From the NCBI GenBank assembly GCA_026770615.1, contig MU631308.1, forward strand, positions 815,033 through 849,115: 34,083 nt of DNA, read 5' to 3'. The stretch is from Pavlovales sp. CCMP2436. Its lineage: Eukaryota; Haptophyta; Pavlovophyceae; Pavlovales. Position 1 is the stretch's first letter. The number at the start of each line of letters is the position of its first letter. Both the position numbers and the translations under genes were made by a program. Positions 29,300 to 34,083 of the stretch are shown here, one piece after another. The notes beneath the pieces were generated by a model, which was not told the origin of the DNA, did no database searches, and was given only the letters and a program-made list of their open reading frames with translations.

Positions 29300-29570
29300 C
29301 ATTTACGAAACTCAATAACTACCGCTCAAGCATACATACCTCCCGAATTAGCTATTCGAACTGATTGTGCCGGTGACGCGGCAAGGATTACTATTGGATC
29401 GGGATTATGGTACTCGAACTTACAGTCCTACCATTTAACGAAGCTCAATAACTACCGCTCATGCATCTTACCCGGATTAGCTATACGAACTGATTGGGCC
29501 GCGACGTGGTAAAACTTTATTGGAACCGGGATTTACATGGCACTCAAACTTGCAGTCCTTTACAAACAGC
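29300..29570. repeat. 133-bp tandem duplication upstream of the zinc-finger gene
   Basis: Two diverged units start at about 29301 and 29434: ACGAA-CTCAATAACTACCGCTC, then ATTAGCTAT-CGAACTGATTG, then GGGATTA-TGG-ACTC. They lie immediately upstream of the zinc-finger start at 29233, so they may form part of its promoter. No TATA element is evident. Confidence 0.75.
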
Positions 29571-30116
29571 CAACGCAATAGAACATGGAACCGTCACACT
29601 TACAAACTCAAAGGGCTCAACGACTGCAGTACCTACCGATACACTTTCAATCCTAGCACATCTAATGCCCCCGAAGTATGCCAACCTGATTCGTAAGTAA
29701 ATAATTGACCTCCCTCTACCATTCCTTTACTAGTGCCAATTTGGACGCCTGGCGTCGACCAAGCCGTCGGTTGAGCATTGTGAGCCGCCTATATTTATAT
29801 ATTATTAATAATACGTGGACCCGCAGTGTACAACAGGCGACGTGTCTGAGACAGATGCTGAGATCGAGCTATCGAGCAGGGCAGGGATCGTAGCCGAGAT
29901 TAACTCCCCACTTCCCCCCCCCCCCAACCCAACCGACCAACCCCCCAACCCTAATAACTCTTTATAGTTGTATATATCGCGGCGGGGCGGCCACGGCAGG
30001 GCTGTGGCGGCCGAGGCGAGGCCGAGGCGGGGCGTGGGGGCCGGGGCGCACACACTCACACCCTTTGGTGTGAGTGCTGGTGCATGAGTGTTTGGGTCGA
30101 TCGCTCGACCTCAGCC
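29571..30116. other. Intergenic, C-run and hairpin
   Basis: A plus frame to 29700 (SKGSTTAVPTDTLSILAHLM) looks mildly protein-like and ends at CGTAAGT, a possible splice donor, but no gene can be assembled. A C-rich tract lies at about 29909-29950. A perfect 10-bp hairpin (CACTCACACC, loop CTTT, GGTGTGAGTG) lies at 30053-30076. Confidence 0.4.
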
Positions 30117-30404
30117 TGACGTCGACCAAGCCAGTGACTGAACAACACCTGTTGAACCATGCTGAGCAGCTAATACATATATATATATATCGCGGCGGGG
30201 CCTGCGTTGGAACGCTAGGATATCTCAGCTTGATTGATTTGTCACATCGCCAGCCAAACCCCCTACATGCTGATATATTAACGAGTTAACCACCAACCTC
30301 ACCTCTACCACCACCATCCCTGCTGCCAGGACTAACGCTTGACGTCGACCAAGTCAGTGAGTGATCAACATCTGTTGAACCATGCTGAGCCGCTATTTAT
30401 ACAT
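30117..30404 (-). repeat. Dispersed R1 repeats, two minus copies with a short-insert relative between
   Basis: 30117-30180 and 30285-30404 are minus-strand copies of the 312-435 repeat; the second is nearly full length. Between them about 30200-30275 is a diverged copy of the 84-bp element. The arrangement suggests repeated insertion into the same kind of site. Confidence 0.75.
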
Positions 30405-30410
30405 CTATAT

Positions 30411-30455
30411 TTATGATAGGGATTCAAGCTGGCGTCTGACTGTTCTGAATGTTGT
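30411..30455 (+). repeat. 40-bp module R3, copy
   Basis: Nearly identical to 24711-24755, beginning at the same TTATGATAGG junction, and also to the LINE A interior at about 7777-7817. Confidence 0.7.
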
Positions 30456-30623
30456 GCTGGTCTGAGCGCTGCGTCGCCCATTGCCTGCTGCGTGCCTTAG
30501 TCGGCTACGCTGGCTTGGGCGCCACCGCGCGTGCCGATGGATCTCCGGTAGTGTGCCCGGGCAAGGGCGTTTAGGGAGACGATCTGCTGGTTGCTGTCTG
30601 TCATACATATATGAATGCAGAGG

Positions 30624-30702
30624 GGTTCGGGCTAGCGGTACGTTTCAAGTTCAAGTCAGGCTGATCTTAGCGCTCCGACGCAGGCTCTTACGCGTTACGC
30701 CG
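30624..30702 (+). mobile_element. Copy of the 84-bp short element
   Basis: GGGGTTCGGGCTAGCGGTAC through TCTTACGCGT, differing at only a few positions from the 19018-19101 copy. The flanking AGAGGGG occurs on both sides (about 30621 and 30707), possibly a short target duplication, which is weak evidence on its own. Confidence 0.75.
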
Positions 30703-30703
30703 A

Positions 30704-31132
30704 AGAGGGGAGCTGGTAGAAGTAGTGGATGATAAGGAAGCCGAAAACAAAGCGCTGGAGTCACTGCGCAACGCGGGGCCGCCCGACAGTGCACGAGCAA
30801 GCGAGTTCATTGATGATCCCAGCGGTGACGTATCGCCGGGAAGCGATGGGGTTCTGAATGTCGAGAACTCGTTTGCGCGTGCAGGGCGCGGGCCGCAGCG
30901 CGGGGGCACGGAGGAAGGACTGGTTGAAGAGGGAGCCGAAGGAGCCGAGACATCGATATATTACGTTACTCCCCGCGCCACAAGGTTGGTGCCATTGGGG
31001 GACACACTACATATGAAGGCCTTCCCGACGTCCCCGTCAGCTGAAAGTGTAGGACCTGGTCGCCTGGAACCTAGGGCACATTTGGCTCGGCGAGAAGAGC
31101 CTACTAAGAATGAAATAGGATTGCTCAAATAA
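30704..31132 (+). CDS. Unrecognised acidic reading frame
   Basis: An open frame of 135 residues from an ATG-like start at 30725, and open for a few codons upstream. It is acidic and Gly/Ser-rich, with VVDDKEAENKALESL and GAETSIYYVTPRATRLV. From about 31024 it runs into the dispersed R4 repeat, so its last 35 residues are not original. I recognise no domain. It may be a broken host exon or LINE-derived. Confidence 0.25.
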   Translation, partial: RGELVEVVDDKEAENKALESLRNAGPPDSARASEFIDDPSGDVSPGSDGVLNVENSFARAGRGPQRGGTEEGLVEEGAEGAETSIYYVTPRATRLVPLGDTLHMKAFPTSPSAESVGPGRLEPRAHLARREEPTKNEIGLLK

Positions 31133-31330
31133 AGAAAATAAATAAATACCTACAAAATTGGTATTTTTAAAAACTGTTGGGAACCCGGCCGTCTACGCCA
31201 TGGGGACTCGTATTCCAGCCGCGCTGCGCCCGGAGGTGGGGCCGCTGGGTTGTGGGCGGGCCTGGTGCGTGCAAGGGGTGCTCCTTGTGCTCGGCATGAC
31301 GCCCTTGACGACAAGGGTGCACCCCACTAG
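31024..31330 (+). repeat. Dispersed 320-bp repeat (R4), copy 2
   Basis: Partner of 24996-25320. It includes an AT-rich middle (AATAAAGAAAATAAATAAAT) and the GGCCGTCTACG-CAT core. No TIR or duplication was confirmed. Confidence 0.65.
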
Positions 31331-31588
31331 CTGTATACGGCTTTTGCGGTCACCATTATAAACTTGAAACTTGATTCTTTTGGCAGTTGGCCGTAGGCCG
31401 ACTGCGCTGCGGTGGGGCTATGAGGCGGGCGTAGCGCGCCCCGCGAATCTTGATTACGGATATTTTGATGTTTGTATATATATTTAATCAACATTTGATG
31501 CTCTGTAGTTTGTACTAGTCAGCAGTATGCGAGCTTAATTTTAATTCATTCTTCGTAGTTACGGCACACGTAAGCCTGGTCGTTAACT
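31331..31588. other. 3' flank of the two-exon gene
   Basis: AT-rich DNA with no gene. Possible 3' UTR and polyadenylation region for the minus-strand gene ending at 31589 (AATTAAAATTAAG on minus just past the stop). Confidence 0.35.
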
Positions 31589-32380
31589 TCAGACATCCTG
31601 GATGCCCAGAAATGTGGCCTTGCACACGCTCCTTAGGCGGGCGAGCACACGCCGCTCGGCGTCTTCCCACTCCTGAGTGTGCAGCGCGTCTGTGTGGCCA
31701 TTCATCTTCCACTCCCTGACGAACAGCGACATGTCGAGCTGATGGGCAGGCGGCGAGTTAAAGGAGACCCAGACGAGCATCGCAAAGGTCTTATCGGCGA
31801 GCGACGAGCGCATCAGGGTTTTCGAGGGCGTCATGTTGCGCCCAGCGCGCTCCGTATCCGACTCTGCGCACAGGGGAGAGGCAGGCAAAGGGAGTCAGCG
31901 CTGCGGCGTAGGTAGTCGCGATACAGTCGCTCTGCGCTTACGGTTGTATCGGTAAGCAATCATATAGTCCATCAGCTCGAGGAATTGGCTGGGAATGTTG
32001 CTGCCGGCCACACGCTCTGGCTGCGTGAAGAGCGTGTGTGCGATGCTCGTCTCGCCGACGAGCGCGAGCCGCTTCACGGCGCTGCCACCCGCTCCCTCGC
32101 CTGCGCCGCCGGCATCGGGCTCGCGCTCGATGAGCGCGCTGCCACCCACTCCCTCGCCTGCGCCACCGGCCACACGCTCGGAGCTGTCGCCTGCTCCCTC
32201 GCCTGCGCCGCCGGCCGTGCGCTCGGCGCTGCCACCCGCGCTGATCACTCCAAAGTTGTCATTGAGAGCGCTGGTCGAACCACCTGCGATGGTCCAGGGG
32301 TTCGACTTGGAGACGACGGGCAACGCTTCCGGCTTGCGCTTCCAGCCTGAGCCATCGCGCGAGCCGCCGTGTCCACTCAT
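31589..32380 (-). CDS. Two-exon gene of unknown function
   Basis: Exons 32380-31942 and 31863-31589 join over a 78-bp GT-AG intron (GTAAGC...GCGCAG) in phase to give 237 residues. The N-terminal half is low-complexity with a repeated AGGAGEGAGGSA unit. The C-terminal half from LELMDYMIAYRYN is compact and well-formed (FAMLVWVSFNSPPAHQLDMS, FVREWKMNGHTDALHTQEWE, RVLARLRSVCKATFLGIQDV). I do not recognise the family. No signal peptide or membrane segment. Upstream, TTTCTGCAG at about 32420 could be an acceptor for an earlier exon, since the frame is open to it (AKSTRPGVSSST before the Met). The intron fit makes a real gene likely. Confidence 0.6.
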
Positions 32381-32853
32381 CGTGCTTGAGCTTACGCCCG
32401 GGCGCGTGCTTTTTGCCTGCAGAAACTTGATTTACGCCCAACATTTTGAAAAAAGACCTACACAAATTGAAATAGGCCTAATTTTTTTCTTCGGCTAGCC
32501 GGCGGGGCACGCCCGGGCGCTATTGCTCAAAGTCGGTTGCCACTTGCTTGACGAGGCGTGCAGGGACGGTGTGGTAAACATCGATTTTTACAGTAGTTTA
32601 TTCCGCTCGAGACCCGTCATCGTCGGTTCATAACAACGTCACTCTCGCGAGTAAATCCACCGTGCCCGCAGGTACCTCCAGCTGCGCTTGTGCGCTGGAG
32701 CCTATCACTGACACACATTATATCGTTGAATTGCCGAAGGTGCTAGAGTCCTCGCCAAAGTTGCCGTCACCGCGTCAGGCCCGCCGGTTCCTTTTCCCGT
32801 CGTCGTCACCACTGCTGCTTTCACGATCTCGAGTGTTTGCCGGGTTTGCCTAT
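32381..32853. other. Intergenic spacer
   Basis: No gene assigned. The minus strand has possible splice acceptors at 32420 and around 32710-32750, which could serve the genes on either side. Confidence 0.35.
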
Positions 32854-33518
32854 CTAGTTCGCCAGTGGACTGATTACCTTGGTGATAAACTCTGGGATAA
32901 ACTCGCTCGCAGGTTGAAAGAGAACGTGCAGCGGCAGCGCCGGCAGCCAAACCTGCAGTGTCTGCGACAACAGCGAAACCTCAGCAGCGGGCGCGTCAGC
33001 GGGTGCGTCAGCGGCAGGAGCCGCTGCCACACCGGTTGCCGCGTCCGCCACGGGAGATGGCACCACCAGCTCCTCGATTTCCGCGTCAGTGTGCGCGTCA
33101 GCGAACGCGTCAGCGGGCACGGGCACAGGCACCTGGACGCGCTCCGCAGCCGCCAGGGCGCGCTCCGCTGCCCGGCGGACTGACCGGCCCGCGCGTGCAC
33201 CCATGCCGCCCACGTGGGGCTTACCCCCCGCCGCCGCCCCGCGGCGGTTGCCACCCGCCGCCCGCCACTGCTGCGGCGCGATGGCAACGCGAGCGGTAAG
33301 CACGAACATCACGCGCCCCTGAAAAAGCCGTCGGCATCGTGGCCGCACGCCGGCGTGCGCGCGGAGCTGCCGCGTCAAGGGCCAAGGCGGGTCGGTAACG
33401 CGGCTGCCGACCGTGAACAAGTACCAGGTATTACTAGCATGAGCGTTGCGCCGTGCAAGCTGCACCTGGCCCGCCCGCCTACACGCAGCTGGAGCGGCGA
33501 GCCGGAGGTGCGCTTACC
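32854..33518 (-). CDS. Possible spliced gene with Arg/Ala-rich N-terminus
   Basis: A minus frame starting at the ATG at 33309 runs 151 residues: MFVLTARVAIAPQQWRAAGG, rich in Arg and Ala with few acids, like an organelle-targeting presequence, then Val/Pro/Ala-rich sequence and a hydrophobic tail (LQVWLPALPLHVLFQP). A CTTTTTCAG acceptor at 33319 and a CTCAG-GTAAGC donor at 33517 suggest a 199-bp intron in the leader. AAG-GTAATC at 32877 is a possible next donor before the stop at 32854. No domain recognised. High GC alone could hold the frame open. Confidence 0.35.
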
Positions 33519-33723
33519 TGAGGTGACGCGGCGAGCTTGTTAATATTAAACATACTCTAAAAGATTTTAATACTGTCGGTAATATGTAATTATCATAGTA
33601 ATCATTATAAATATGTCTTTGAATGTTTTGATTTAGACGATATATCGTTTCATTGTTCGCAGGTTTGTATATAATTTCTTCTGTTTCTATATAATCTAGC
33701 CAAATTATATAGTGATGAAGGTG
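33514..33723 (-). other. Short AT-rich reading frame beside the PCNA relic
   Basis: 69 codons on minus (LDYIETEEIIYKPANNETIY, then an Asn/Tyr/Ile-rich stretch) ending at 33514 in host-like GC-rich DNA. Composition matches the viral-type island. It looks like the last piece of an AT-rich gene running across the island edge. No family recognised. Confidence 0.3.
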
Positions 33724-33891
33724 TCAGATTATGTTAGCAAACATACAATAGTGTCTTTTGGGTTGAATGTTATAAAAATGTTTATCGATGATGATGGTGG
33801 TCGATATCTTCTTGATAGAAAATTAGAACCGGTTCAGTATATTAGTATAATTAAGTCCGATGAACTTGCTCGCAATCATTTAAAAAATTAA
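33715..33891 (+). CDS. Small AT-rich ORF, unknown
   Basis: 58 residues from ATG at 33715: MKVSDYVSKHTIVSFGLNVI, then MFIDDDGGRYLLDRKLEPVQ. It overlaps the end of the PCNA-like frame on the opposite strand. It is compositionally like a large-DNA-virus gene. No family recognised. Confidence 0.3.
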   Translation: MKVSDYVSKHTIVSFGLNVIKMFIDDDGGRYLLDRKLEPVQYISIIKSDELARNHLKN

Positions 33892-34081
33892 ATAACAAAG
33901 ATATTTCGCAAAAATATGTTTCAAACCGATCAGCATCCAATTTTACATGGACAAGAACAACATGAGTTGTATCCATTGCAACAATATTTATTCCAGTTTT
34001 ATCAAATTCAAGATTTACGTCCATTAACATCTCTTTTAGAGCATCTATCATTTGTTTAAACGTTGTAGCCAATCTGCGCAT
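33851..34081 (-). pseudogene. PCNA-like sliding clamp, N-terminal fragment (giant-virus-like)
   Basis: PCNA is the ring clamp that holds DNA polymerase on its template. The frame, entering from the right window edge, shows TTFKQMIDALKEMLMDVNLE and then GINIVAMDTTHVVLVHVKLD, matching the first clamp strands and helix (FK-x-x-x-E/DAL; D-x-x-G/N; AMD-x-x-HV-x-LV). After ADRFETYFC at about 33907 the expected continuation is lost and a stop follows at 33851. The full protein is normally about 260 residues, so only a fifth remains. The frame is AT-rich and intronless. It resembles algal large-virus PCNAs more than a GC-rich host copy. Whether the first Met is the real start cannot be judged at the window edge. 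Confidence 0.7.
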
Positions 34082-34083
34082 TG

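Noticed and set aside
29905..29965. Telomeric repeat (AACCCTAA) near a C tract
   Set aside because: Only one CCCTAA unit occurs; no tandem array.
31190..31330. 5S rRNA-like gene in the R4 repeat
   Set aside because: Only a short GGGCCTGGT-like run matches. Conserved 5S internal promoter boxes and the closing stem are absent.
32958..33299. Plus-strand Arg/Pro-rich ORF
   Set aside because: Shadow of the GC-rich minus-strand frame. Its low-complexity Arg/Gln/Pro content and lack of motifs argue against coding.

Overview
The window looks like nuclear DNA of a GC-rich unicellular eukaryote, probably an alga or related protist. Three things support this. Two minus-strand genes near 27-32 kb have short GT-AG introns (78-107 bp) that restore reading frames exactly. 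Several eukaryote-type retroelement families are present (two LINE types and a tyrosine-recombinase element). The protein style (ankyrin remnants, C2H2 fingers, long Gln tracts) is also eukaryotic. A haptophyte or pelagophyte-like host is only a guess. There are no operons, rRNA genes or CRISPR arrays.

Both edges carry AT-rich islands that contrast sharply with the GC-rich interior. The left island (about 600-1000) holds a broken, intronless reading frame with the N-terminal signature of type IIA DNA topoisomerase. The right island (about 33540-34083) holds the start of a PCNA-like sliding clamp on the minus strand that stops after about 50 conserved residues. Both look like relics of a large DNA virus of algae (nucleocytoplasmic type), inserted in or next to host DNA.

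Between the islands, from left to right: palindromic and CpG-rich minisatellites (92-1345); remnants of an ankyrin-repeat gene (1954-2950, minus); a dead LINE on the minus strand (family A, 3095-8370) with RNase H, a C-terminal zinc finger and a proline-rich tail, split by a TIR transposon; a decayed tyrosine-recombinase retroelement region (8945-14420) with the recombinase on plus, a Gag-like zinc-knuckle gene on minus, a reverse-transcriptase N-terminal piece on plus, a 120-bp direct repeat and a 14-bp satellite; a LINE with a restriction-like endonuclease (about 14540-17972) that ends in poly(A) inside a second TIR-element copy; a LINE on plus (family C, 18169-21875) with RT, RNase H and a C-terminal OTU cysteine protease, itself broken by an 84-bp insert and a third TIR element; and a 5'-truncated second copy of family A in inverted orientation (22331-23839).

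The right third (24-33.5 kb) is more gene-like. It has GGATCC satellite DNA, a three-exon gene for a 660-residue C2H2 zinc-finger protein with a Gln-rich tail (27040-29233, minus), a two-exon gene of unknown function (31589-32380, minus), and a possible organelle-targeted gene (32854-33518, minus), with dispersed short repeats between them. Some of these repeats also occur at the left end, about 30 kb away, in inverted orientation.

The most notable points are the flanking viral replication-gene relics, the TIR family with 4-bp target duplications and a variable core, the OTU-bearing LINE, the tyrosine recombinase disrupted by a stop immediately before its catalytic Tyr, and an 84-bp insert with a perfect 13-bp target duplication.
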